The translations under genes and the position numbers were made by a program. A DNA stretch of 13,158 bases from HGM04593 sp045634085 (lineage in GTDB: Bacteria > Bacteroidota > Bacteroidia > Bacteroidales > Bacteroidaceae): assembly GCA_045634085.1 (NCBI GenBank), contig JAZQZM010000002.1, positions 1 through 13,158 on the forward strand. The letters run 5' to 3'. This document shows positions 4,738 to 12,216 of the stretch, one piece after another (within the stretch, counting starts at the first letter, position 1; every line of letters begins with the position of its first letter). The notes beneath the pieces were generated by a model. It was not told the origin of the DNA. It worked only from the letters and a program-made list of their open reading frames with translations, and searched no databases.

Positions 4738-7488
4738 ATGAGTTTAGCTACAACTTATATTCCTTCTGAAGTAGAAGAAAAGTGGTATGAATACTGGATG
4801 AAGAACCGTCTGTTCCATTCAGAACCTGATGAGAGAGAACCTTACACAATTGTAATTCCCCCACCAAACGTGACCGGTGTGCTGCACATGGGTCACATGC
4901 TCAACAATACCATTCAGGATATCCTTGTACGCCATGCACGCATGCAGGGCAAGAATGCTTGTTGGGTTCCGGGTACCGACCACGCATCTATCGCTACCGA
5001 GGCAAAGGTTGTAAAGAAACTTGCCGAGCAGGGCATAAAGAAGAGTGACCTCACACGCGAGGAGTTCCTCAAGCATGCATGGGAGTGGACCGACGAACAC
5101 GGCGGCATCATCCTCAAGCAGTTGCGCAAGCTCGGTGCATCATGCGACTGGGACCGTACATCGTTCACAATGGACGAAGTTCGCAGCGAGAGTGTCATCA
5201 AGGTATTCTGCGACCTTTACAACAAGGGACTCATCTACCGCGGGCTACGCATGGTAAACTGGGACCCCAAGGCACAGACTGCACTCAGCAACGAAGAGGT
5301 AATCTACAAAGAGGAGAAGAGCAAGCTCTACTACCTGAAATATTATGTTGATGAGGCTGCGGGCTGCACCGACGGCGAGGAAGCCGATGCTGTAGTACTG
5401 AATGCAAACGATGCATTCGACCCCACAGTGAAGCACCAGATTCTGCACCGCGACGCCGACGGTCGCCGTTACGCAGTGGTTGCGACAACACGCCCCGAGA
5501 CAATCATGGGTGATACAGCAATGTGCATCAACCCCAAAGACCCCAAGAACAGCTGGCTCAAGGGCAAGAATGTAATAGTTCCGCTTGTAAACAGAAGTAT
5601 TCCTGTTATTGAGGACCGCTATGTAGAGATTGAGTTCGGTACAGGTTGCCTCAAGGTAACTCCTGCACATGACACCAATGACTACATGCTTGGCAAGACA
5701 CATAATCTTGAGACTATCGATATCTTCAATGCCGATGCCACTATCAGCGAGGCTGCTGGCATGTACGTGGGTATGGACCGCATGGATGTGCGCAAGCAGA
5801 TTGCCAAAGACCTTGCCGATGCCGGTCTGCTGGAGAAGGTTGAGGACTACGACAACAAGGTTGGTTACAGCGAACGCAATGCCGACACTGCTGTTGAGCC
5901 ACGCCTGTGCATGCAGTGGTTCCTGCGCATGCAGCACTTTGCCGACATAGCATTGCCACCGGTAATGGAGGACAGACTGAAATTCTACCCAACTAAATAC
6001 AAGACAACATACAACAACTGGCTTGCAAACATTCAGGATTGGTGTATCAGCCGTCAGTTGTGGTGGGGACACCGCATACCGGCGTACTTCCTCCCTGTAG
6101 CCGAGGGTGCAGACGAGAAGTTCGTTGTTGCCGAGAGCCGCGAGCAGGCGCTTGCACTTGCAAAGGCTATCCCAGGTTACGAGAACATCACAGCCGAGGA
6201 GTTGCGTCACGACGAGGATGCGCTTGACACATGGTTCAGCTCATGGCTGTGGCCAATCTCGCTGTTCAACGGTATTCTTGAGCCGGGCAACAAGGAGATA
6301 AGCTACTACTACCCCACAAACGACCTCGTTACAGGTCCGGACATCATCTTCTTCTGGGTAGCCCGCATGATTATGGCAGGTTACGAGTACCAGGGAGAGA
6401 TGCCTTTCAAGAACGTATACTTCACAGGTATCGTACGCGACAAGCTCGGCCGCAAGATGAGCAAGTCACTCGGTAACAGCCCCGACCCGCTTGACCTTAT
6501 TGCACGTTACGGCGCCGACGGTGTACGCATGGGCATCATGCTGTCGGCACCTGCCGGCAACGATATCCTGTTCGACGAGAGCCTGTGTGAGCAGGGACGC
6601 AACTTCTGCAACAAGATATGGAACGCATTCCGCCTTGTAAACGGCTGGAATGTAAGCAACGAGATTGAACAGCCCGAGAGTTCAAAGCTCGCAATCAAGT
6701 ACTTCGCCGACACACTCGCGAAGTCGGCAGAGCTGCTTGAGGACCAGTTCGGCAAATACCGTCTGAACGAGGCTCTCATGAACGTGTACTCACTCTTCTG
6801 GGATGAGTTCTCGGCATGGTATCTCGAAATGATAAAGCCCGCATACGGTTCACCTATCGACGCTGCGACATACGAGGCTACACTCGGATTCTTCGACAGC
6901 CTCATGCGCCTGTTGCACCCATTCATGCCATTCATTACCGAGGAGTTGTGGCAGAGCATCAAGGAACGCAAGGATGGCGAGAGCATCATGATACAGAGTG
7001 TAAAGGAACTTGCTGCAGAGTATGACAACGAGTTCCTTAGCAAGATTGCTACCCTCAAGGACGTAATAGGTAACATCCGTGCCATCCGCCAGCAGAAGAA
7101 CTTGTCGCCACGCGAGCCGCTTGCGTTGCAGATTGTAGGCGAATCGCCTGTTGCAGGACTTGAGTGCGTTCTCACCAAAATGGCAAACCTCACATCTATC
7201 GACAACGTGGCTTCACCCGATGATACAGCTGTATCGTTCCGTGTAGGCACAACAGAGTTTGCCGTACCAATGGGTTCACTCATTGACAAGGATGCCGAAA
7301 TTGCCAAGTTACAGGAGGAGCTCGCTTACCACGAGAAGTTCCTCAAGAGTGTGGAGGCAAAGCTCGGTAACCCCAACTTCGTGAGCAAGGCACCTGAGAA
7401 CATCATTGCAATTGAACGCAAGAAGCAGTCCGACGCGACTGAGAAGATTGCAATGCTCAAGGAGAGCATACAGAAGCTGTCGAAGTAA
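4738..7488 (+). CDS. valS: Valine-tRNA ligase
   Basis: Class I aminoacyl-tRNA synthetase that charges tRNA-Val in the cytoplasm and edits mischarged threonine. The 916-residue protein has the ATP-binding HMGH motif at 50-53 (after PPPNVTGVL) and KMSKS at 573-577. The editing (CP1) domain shows TTRPET at 250-255, then FGTGCLKVTPAHD with its conserved Asp. The zinc-free bacterial architecture continues with the anticodon-binding helical domain (about 640-790) and a C-terminal coiled coil (about 845-915, from AEIAKLQEELAYHEKFLKS onwards). It is about 40 residues longer than I recall for related Bacteroidales enzymes. The surplus appears as an acidic stretch at about 205-243, just before TTRPET. 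It is the first gene of a run of closely spaced genes. Confidence 0.97.
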   Translation: MSLATTYIPSEVEEKWYEYWMKNRLFHSEPDEREPYTIVIPPPNVTGVLHMGHMLNNTIQDILVRHARMQGKNACWVPGTDHASIATEAKVVKKLAEQGIKKSDLTREEFLKHAWEWTDEHGGIILKQLRKLGASCDWDRTSFTMDEVRSESVIKVFCDLYNKGLIYRGLRMVNWDPKAQTALSNEEVIYKEEKSKLYYLKYYVDEAAGCTDGEEADAVVLNANDAFDPTVKHQILHRDADGRRYAVVATTRPETIMGDTAMCINPKDPKNSWLKGKNVIVPLVNRSIPVIEDRYVEIEFGTGCLKVTPAHDTNDYMLGKTHNLETIDIFNADATISEAAGMYVGMDRMDVRKQIAKDLADAGLLEKVEDYDNKVGYSERNADTAVEPRLCMQWFLRMQHFADIALPPVMEDRLKFYPTKYKTTYNNWLANIQDWCISRQLWWGHRIPAYFLPVAEGADEKFVVAESREQALALAKAIPGYENITAEELRHDEDALDTWFSSWLWPISLFNGILEPGNKEISYYYPTNDLVTGPDIIFFWVARMIMAGYEYQGEMPFKNVYFTGIVRDKLGRKMSKSLGNSPDPLDLIARYGADGVRMGIMLSAPAGNDILFDESLCEQGRNFCNKIWNAFRLVNGWNVSNEIEQPESSKLAIKYFADTLAKSAELLEDQFGKYRLNEALMNVYSLFWDEFSAWYLEMIKPAYGSPIDAATYEATLGFFDSLMRLLHPFMPFITEELWQSIKERKDGESIMIQSVKELAAEYDNEFLSKIATLKDVIGNIRAIRQQKNLSPREPLALQIVGESPVAGLECVLTKMANLTSIDNVASPDDTAVSFRVGTTEFAVPMGSLIDKDAEIAKLQEELAYHEKFLKSVEAKLGNPNFVSKAPENIIAIERKKQSDATEKIAMLKESIQKLSK

Positions 7489-7518
7489 CTGTAAACCGGA
7501 CAATCAAGTAGCACTTCA

Positions 7519-8433
7519 ATGAATATAAAGAATATGAAGCTTAACGCCACCACTCTCCTTGCGACAATCTCAGTACTGCTGTTCATTGGCATAATAGCCG
7601 TGTCGGTATCCCTCTTCTTCAGCATGAAGGAGACCGAGAATGTCATCCAGGAGAAGCAGGAGATGGAGGAACTTGTCGCGCTTGAGAAGGAGGAGATGCG
7701 TAACGACCTTGCACTGGCCCAGAGTGAATACCAAGAGCTCATTGTAAAGATTGACAACGACTCACTCAAATTCAAGCTCGAACGTGAGCAGATGCGCACT
7801 CAAGCACTCATTGAGGAGCTTGAACGCACAAAGGCCACCAACTATGCCGAGATTACGCGCCTGAAGAAGGAACTGAAGACTCTGCGCGAGGTTCTCAAGG
7901 ATTATACAAGGCAGATAGCCGAACTGAGCCGTGAGAACGAGAACCTGAAGCAGGAGAACAGTGCCGTGAAGGAGAAGTACAAGAAGGCTGCAAAGCAGAT
8001 TGACAACCTTGCCAGCGAGAAAGAGATACTGAGTGAGAAGGTCTCTTTGGCCTCGCAGCTCGATGCAAATGACATCAGCATAACATTGCTGCGCAAGAAC
8101 GGACGCGACACCAAGAACATCAAGAAGGCAAAGCAGATAAAGGTGAGCTTTACCATTGCCAAGAATATCACTTCGTCAACAGGCAACAAGACTGCATACA
8201 TAAGGATTCTGCAACCCGACCATGAGTCGCTGAAAAAGAAGGAAAGCAACACCTTCACCTACGAAAACCGTACGATATCCTACTCAATGAAGAGGGATTT
8301 CGAGTACAACAGCGAGGAGGTTAAGCTCGACATGTATTGGGACATTGAAGAGACGCTGCAGGAGGGTGAATACCAGGCATTCATCTTTGTCGACGGCAAC
8401 ATGATTGGCAAAGGCAGTGCTAAATTTGAATAA
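7519..8433 (+). CDS. Membrane-anchored coiled-coil protein, function unknown
   Basis: I do not recognise the family. The 304-residue protein has a short basic N-terminus, one transmembrane helix at about 11-34 (TLLATISVLLFIGIIAVSVSLFF), a long highly charged coiled coil at about 37-180 (heptad-like Leu/Ile among Glu/Lys/Gln), and a C-terminal domain at about 184-304 with alternating hydrophobic residues suggesting beta strands (KQIKVSFTIAKNITSS, TAYIRILQPDH, EYQAFIFVDGNMIGKGSAKF). The helix is uncleaved-looking, so the rod and terminal domain probably project from the inner membrane. If the N-terminus stays inside, they face the periplasm. It sits 30 bases after valS and 11 before a UDP-glucuronate decarboxylase gene, in the same direction. 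An SMC-like label may appear in databases because of the coiled coil, but there is no ATPase motif. Envelope scaffolding is a guess. Confidence 0.8.
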   Translation: MNIKNMKLNATTLLATISVLLFIGIIAVSVSLFFSMKETENVIQEKQEMEELVALEKEEMRNDLALAQSEYQELIVKIDNDSLKFKLEREQMRTQALIEELERTKATNYAEITRLKKELKTLREVLKDYTRQIAELSRENENLKQENSAVKEKYKKAAKQIDNLASEKEILSEKVSLASQLDANDISITLLRKNGRDTKNIKKAKQIKVSFTIAKNITSSTGNKTAYIRILQPDHESLKKKESNTFTYENRTISYSMKRDFEYNSEEVKLDMYWDIEETLQEGEYQAFIFVDGNMIGKGSAKFE

Positions 8434-8444
8434 GAGAGAGTCAT

Positions 8445-9380
8445 ATGAAAAGAATACTTGTTACGGGAGGAGCCGGCTTCATCGGTTCGCATCTGTGCGA
8501 ACGTCTGCTAAATGACGGCAATGATGTCATCTGCCTCGACAACTACTTTACAGGCAGCAAAGACAACATACGTCATCTCATAGGCAACGACCACTTTGAA
8601 CTTGTGCGACACGACGTGACACAGCCATACACAGCCGAGGTCGATGAGATATACAACCTTGCCTGCCCTGCTTCACCGGTACACTACCAGCATGACCCAG
8701 TAAAGACCATACAGACATGCGTGATAGGTTCAATGAACATGTTGGGCCTTGCAAAGCGCACCGGAGCCAAGATTCTTCAGGCATCGACCAGCGAGGTATA
8801 CGGCGACCCCAACATACACCCCCAGGTGGAAAGTTACTGGGGCAACGTGAACCCCATTGGCATACGTTCATGCTACGACGAGGGCAAGCGATGCGCCGAG
8901 ACGCTTTTCATGGATTACCACCGACAGAATGCTACACGTATAAAGATCATACGCATATTCAACACATACGGTCCGCGAATGAGCATGAACGACGGACGCG
9001 TGGTGTCGAACTTCATTGTACAGGCAATCAAGGGCGAGGACATCACAATATACGGCGACGGGAAGCAGACACGCAGTTTCCAGTATGTCGATGACCTTGT
9101 AGAGGGCATGGTGCGCATGATGGAGACCGGCGACGATTTTACTGGCCCGGTGAACATCGGTAACCCCGGAGAGTTCACAATGCTGGAACTTGCCGAAAAG
9201 GTTATCGAACTTACAGGTTCAAAGTCAAAGATCATATTTGAACCGTTGCCACAGGACGACCCCCGCCAACGCAAGCCGGACATCACGCTTGCCAACCGCA
9301 TGCTCGGTGGCTGGCAGCCCTACATAAAGCTTGACGAAGGTCTGGGACACACAATAGAATATTTTAAGAAACTAATATAA
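8445..9380 (+). CDS. uxs: UDP-glucuronate decarboxylase (UDP-xylose synthase type)
   Basis: A 311-residue extended short-chain dehydrogenase/reductase. The N-terminal NAD-binding motif GGAGFIGSH is at 8-16 (GxxGxxG), the active-site TSEVYGDP run is at 115-122, and the catalytic Tyr144-x-x-x-Lys148 pair lies in SCYDEGKR. The SCYDEGKR and YGPRM signatures and the DDPRQRKPDI segment near the C-terminus are those of UXS-type enzymes rather than GalE or RmlB. The expected reaction is oxidation and decarboxylation of UDP-glucuronate to UDP-xylose with internal NAD+ recycling. UDP-xylose would feed capsule, O-antigen or glycoprotein glycans. No glycosyltransferase or UDP-glucose dehydrogenase is in the window, so the substrate must be made elsewhere. 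The gene starts 11 bases after the coiled-coil protein and ends 12 before lysS. The ATG has a purine-rich GAGAGAG upstream, the nearest thing to a Shine-Dalgarno in this run. Confidence 0.9.
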   Translation: MKRILVTGGAGFIGSHLCERLLNDGNDVICLDNYFTGSKDNIRHLIGNDHFELVRHDVTQPYTAEVDEIYNLACPASPVHYQHDPVKTIQTCVIGSMNMLGLAKRTGAKILQASTSEVYGDPNIHPQVESYWGNVNPIGIRSCYDEGKRCAETLFMDYHRQNATRIKIIRIFNTYGPRMSMNDGRVVSNFIVQAIKGEDITIYGDGKQTRSFQYVDDLVEGMVRMMETGDDFTGPVNIGNPGEFTMLELAEKVIELTGSKSKIIFEPLPQDDPRQRKPDITLANRMLGGWQPYIKLDEGLGHTIEYFKKLI

Positions 9381-9392
9381 AACACAATAACA

Positions 9393-11120
9393 ATGAACAT
9401 TCTAGAACTTAGCGAACAGGAAATCGTGCGTCGCGAGGCACTTGCCGAACTGCGCAACATGGGCATTGAGCCATATCCCGCAGCAGAGTACCCCACCAAT
9501 GCATTCTCAACAGACATCGTTGCAGAATTCAAGGACGAGGACGAGCCACGCGAGGTGTGTATTGCCGGCCGAATGATGAGCCGCCGTGTAATGGGCAAGG
9601 CATCATTCATTGAGCTTCAGGACTCAAAGGGTCGCGTACAGGTATACATCACACGTGACGATATCTGCCCTGGCGAGAACAAGGATAACTATAATGTACT
9701 CTTCAAGAGACTGCTCGACATCGGTGACTTTGTAGGCATCAAGGGTATCGTGTTCCGTACACAGACCGGAGAGATTACAGTACACGCAAAGGAGTTGACA
9801 ATGCTCTCGAAGAGTATCCGTCCGCTGCCTATCGTGAAGTACAAGGACGGTGTTGCATATGACCGTTTTGAAGACCCAGAGTTGCGTTACCGCCAGCGTT
9901 ATGTTGACCTTGTTGTGAACGATGACGTAAAGGAGATTTTCATCAAGCGCAACAAGATATACAGCTCAATGCGCGAGTTCTTCAACTCAAAGGGCTACAT
10001 GGAGGTTGAGACTCCTGTACTGCAGTCTATCCCAGGTGGTGCTGCAGCACGTCCGTTCATCACTCACCACAATGCACTCGACATACCTCTCTACCTGCGT
10101 ATTGCAAACGAGCTTTACCTCAAGCGTCTTATTGTAGGCGGTTTCGAGGGTGTATACGAGTTCTCAAAGAACTTCCGCAATGAGGGTATGGACCGCACAC
10201 ACAATCCTGAGTTCACATGTATGGAAATCTACGTATCATACAAGGACTACAACTGGATGATGTGCTTCACCGAGCAGATGCTTGAGAAGATTGCGCTTGA
10301 CGTTAACGGTACAACAGACGTTCAGGTGGGCGAGCACACAATCAGCTTCAAGGCTCCATTCCGTCGCGTGACCATGCTCGACTCTATCAAGGAGTTCACA
10401 GGCTACGACCTAAACGGCAAGAGTGAGGAGGAAATTTTTGCAATATGCAAGGAGCTGAAGATGGAGGTTGACGAGACTATGGGTAAGGGCAAGCTCATTG
10501 ACGAGATATTCGGCGAGTTCTGCGAGGGCAACTACATACAGCCAACATTCATCACAGACTATCCAATCGAGATGTCACCTCTTTGCAAGCGTCACCGCGA
10601 CAACCCGGAACTTACTGAACGTTTCGAGCTTATGGTAAACGGTAAGGAACTCTGCAACGCATACAGCGAGCTCAACGACCCAATTGACCAGGCAGAACGT
10701 TTCCAGGAGCAGTTGCGCCTTAGCGAGAAGGGCGACGACGAGGCTATGTTCATTGACAAGGACTTCGTACGTGCTCTCGAATATGGTATGCCTCCTACAT
10801 CGGGTATGGGTATCGGTATGGACCGTCTTGCAATGCTCATGACAGGCCAGACAACAATTCAGGAGGTGCTTTTCTTCCCACAGATGCGCCCCGAGAAGAA
10901 GGTTCCGAAGGACAATGCTGCAGCATTTGCAGTAATAGGTGTACCCGAGGAGTGGGTTCCAGTACTCCACAAGGCCGGCTACAACCTTGTAAACGACCTC
11001 AAGGGAGGCAACGCGCAAAAGATACAGCAGGAGATCGGCGGCATCAACAAGAAGTTCAAGTTGGGTTACACCACCCCATCGGTGAACGATGTTGCCGCAT
11101 GGATCGAGAAACTGGGATAA
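9393..11120 (+). CDS. lysS: Lysine-tRNA ligase, class II, with C-terminal extension
   Basis: Charges tRNA-Lys in the cytoplasm. The 575-residue protein begins with an OB-fold anticodon-binding domain (about 50-150, with GRMMSRRVMGKASFIELQD) and continues with the class II catalytic core. Motif 2 is FRNEGMDRTHNPEF from 261, and motif 3 is GMGIGMDRL at 471-479. Ordinary bacterial LysRS stops soon after the FFPQMRPEK segment (here 494-502), near 500 residues. This protein carries about 72 more, containing GVPEEWVPVLHKAGY and a GGINKKFKLGY hairpin-like stretch, ending in DVAAWIEKLG. The extension resembles a small helix-hairpin-helix type module and seems to be normal for Bacteroidales, from memory. 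It lies 12 bases after the uxs gene and 85 before gpsA. The lysS-gpsA-pgi order matches what I recall from Bacteroides chromosomes. Confidence 0.97.
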   Translation: MNILELSEQEIVRREALAELRNMGIEPYPAAEYPTNAFSTDIVAEFKDEDEPREVCIAGRMMSRRVMGKASFIELQDSKGRVQVYITRDDICPGENKDNYNVLFKRLLDIGDFVGIKGIVFRTQTGEITVHAKELTMLSKSIRPLPIVKYKDGVAYDRFEDPELRYRQRYVDLVVNDDVKEIFIKRNKIYSSMREFFNSKGYMEVETPVLQSIPGGAAARPFITHHNALDIPLYLRIANELYLKRLIVGGFEGVYEFSKNFRNEGMDRTHNPEFTCMEIYVSYKDYNWMMCFTEQMLEKIALDVNGTTDVQVGEHTISFKAPFRRVTMLDSIKEFTGYDLNGKSEEEIFAICKELKMEVDETMGKGKLIDEIFGEFCEGNYIQPTFITDYPIEMSPLCKRHRDNPELTERFELMVNGKELCNAYSELNDPIDQAERFQEQLRLSEKGDDEAMFIDKDFVRALEYGMPPTSGMGIGMDRLAMLMTGQTTIQEVLFFPQMRPEKKVPKDNAAAFAVIGVPEEWVPVLHKAGYNLVNDLKGGNAQKIQQEIGGINKKFKLGYTTPSVNDVAAWIEKLG

Positions 11121-11146
11121 GCGCCAATTCATATAAATACAATAAT

Positions 11147-11188
11147 GTTGCAAGGGAATATCCCTGCAAAGAGGCACTCCCTTGCAGC
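11147..11188 (+). promoter_or_regulatory. Mutually exclusive hairpins in the lysS-gpsA gap
   Basis: The left arm at 11147-11157 (GTTGCAAGGGA) can pair with either of two downstream segments. It can pair with TCCCTGCAA at 11161-11169 (9 bp with one bulged A and a three-base loop), or with TCCCTTGCAGC at 11178-11188 (11 bp with one G-U, loop of 20). The second is nine perfect consecutive pairs plus two. No T-run follows, so it is not an intrinsic terminator. It ends 17 bases before the gpsA ATG. It could be a processing site, a translation-control element or an operator; only the complementarity is certain. Confidence 0.45.
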
Positions 11189-11205
11189 ACTTAAAACACT
11201 ATATT

Positions 11206-12204
11206 ATGGAACTATCGAACAAACAGGTTGCCATCATGGGTGGAGGCAGCTGGGCTACAGCCATTGCCAAGATTATCCTCAACAATGTGGAGACAATAAA
11301 CTGGTACATCAGACGCGACGACCGCATTGAGGACTTCAAGCGCCTTGGACACAACCCTGCATACCTCTCGGCAGTAAAGTTCGACACGGACAGAATCAAT
11401 TTCTCGTCGGACATCAACAAGATTGTAAAGGAGAGTGACATTCTGATATTCGTTACTCCATCACCCTACCTAAAGAACCACCTGAAGAAACTGAAGGCAA
11501 ATCTTGAGGACAAGTTCATTGTAAACGCCATCAAAGGTATCGTTCCCGAGGAGAACCTGATTATATCGGAGTACTTCAACAAGGTATACAAGGTTCCTTA
11601 CGAGAACATTGCAGCAATTGCAGGTCCTTGCCACGCCGAGGAGGTTGCACTTGAACGTCTTTCGTACCTCACAGTTGGATGCGCCAACATCGACCATGCG
11701 AAGCAATTCGCCAAGAAACTCGGCAGCAGCTACATCAAGACATCGGTAAGTGACGACGTTGTGGGTATTGAGTACGGTTCGGTTCTCAAAAACATCTATG
11801 CCATTGCAGCAGGTATCTGCAGCGGACTCAAGTACGGCGACAACTTCCAGGCAGTACTCATGTCGAACGCAGCAATTGAGATGAACCGTTTCCTCAATGT
11901 TGTACACCCCATCGAACGCACCATCAACGACTCGGTATACATGGGCGACCTTCTTGTTACAGGTTACTCAAAGTTCAGCCGTAACCGTGTGTTCGGTAGC
12001 ATGATTGGAAAGGGCTATTCAGTAAAGAATGCGCAGATTGAGATGGAGATGATTGCCGAGGGTTACTATGCAGCAAAGTGCATCAAGGAGATTAACGAGC
12101 ACTACCGCATAAACACCCCTATCATCGATGCAGTCTACAACATCCTTTACGAGGGTATCTCACCGGTGATTGAAATCAAGCTTTTGACCGACTCATTCAA
12201 GTAA
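11206..12204 (+). CDS. gpsA: Glycerol-3-phosphate dehydrogenase [NAD(P)+]
   Basis: Reduces dihydroxyacetone phosphate to sn-glycerol-3-phosphate, the backbone for phospholipid synthesis, in the cytoplasm. The 332-residue protein has the normal family length. The Rossmann motif GGGSWATA is at 12-19, the VTPSP turn follows the second strand, and KGIVPEENLIISE is the Bacteroidota version of the KGIEPGT motif. GPCHAEEVA stands where most families have GPSFAxEVA, and the catalytic Lys195 is in VLKNIYAIAAGI. The usual ITRGLAE segment reads MSNAAIE, and GLGDL reads YMGDL, while SRNRVFG is kept. I place the start at the ATG at 11206, because the Rossmann strand begins seven residues later; an in-frame TTG at 11182 would lie inside the upstream hairpin. 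pgi follows after 12 bases. Confidence 0.94.
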   Translation: MELSNKQVAIMGGGSWATAIAKIILNNVETINWYIRRDDRIEDFKRLGHNPAYLSAVKFDTDRINFSSDINKIVKESDILIFVTPSPYLKNHLKKLKANLEDKFIVNAIKGIVPEENLIISEYFNKVYKVPYENIAAIAGPCHAEEVALERLSYLTVGCANIDHAKQFAKKLGSSYIKTSVSDDVVGIEYGSVLKNIYAIAAGICSGLKYGDNFQAVLMSNAAIEMNRFLNVVHPIERTINDSVYMGDLLVTGYSKFSRNRVFGSMIGKGYSVKNAQIEMEMIAEGYYAAKCIKEINEHYRINTPIIDAVYNILYEGISPVIEIKLLTDSFK

Positions 12205-12216
12205 AATTCAACAACA

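Noticed and set aside
5245..6210. A 321-codon open frame on the minus strand inside valS
   Set aside because: It lies wholly opposite a clearly coding synthetase gene, resembles no family and is rich in Cys, Val and Leu as expected for the antisense of this codon use. It is a shadow of valS.
6507..7307. A 266-codon open frame on the minus strand opposite the end of valS
   Set aside because: It is fully antisense to conserved valS sequence, and its Ser/Arg-rich composition is typical of a frame shadow. It has no promoter or recognisable motif.
8421..8428. TAAATTTG resembling a -7 promoter element just before uxs
   Set aside because: It lies in the last codons of the preceding gene and has no -33 element at a suitable distance (nearest TTG 13 bases away, nearest TTTG 31). 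Chance match is likely.
7519..8433. Labelling the coiled-coil protein as SMC/chromosome segregation
   Set aside because: No Walker A, Walker B or ABC signature is present and there is an N-terminal membrane helix. The resemblance would come only from coiled-coil composition.
11148..11187. Possible intrinsic terminator between lysS and gpsA
   Set aside because: Stems form but no T-run follows, the sequence after the stem being CACTTAAAACAC. gpsA and pgi would then also lack a visible promoter.
11145..11330. Small 61-codon frame starting before gpsA and overlapping it
   Set aside because: Most of it is gpsA read in another frame, and the product shows no recognisable pattern. It is kept only as a remark about a possible leader peptide in the hairpin finding.
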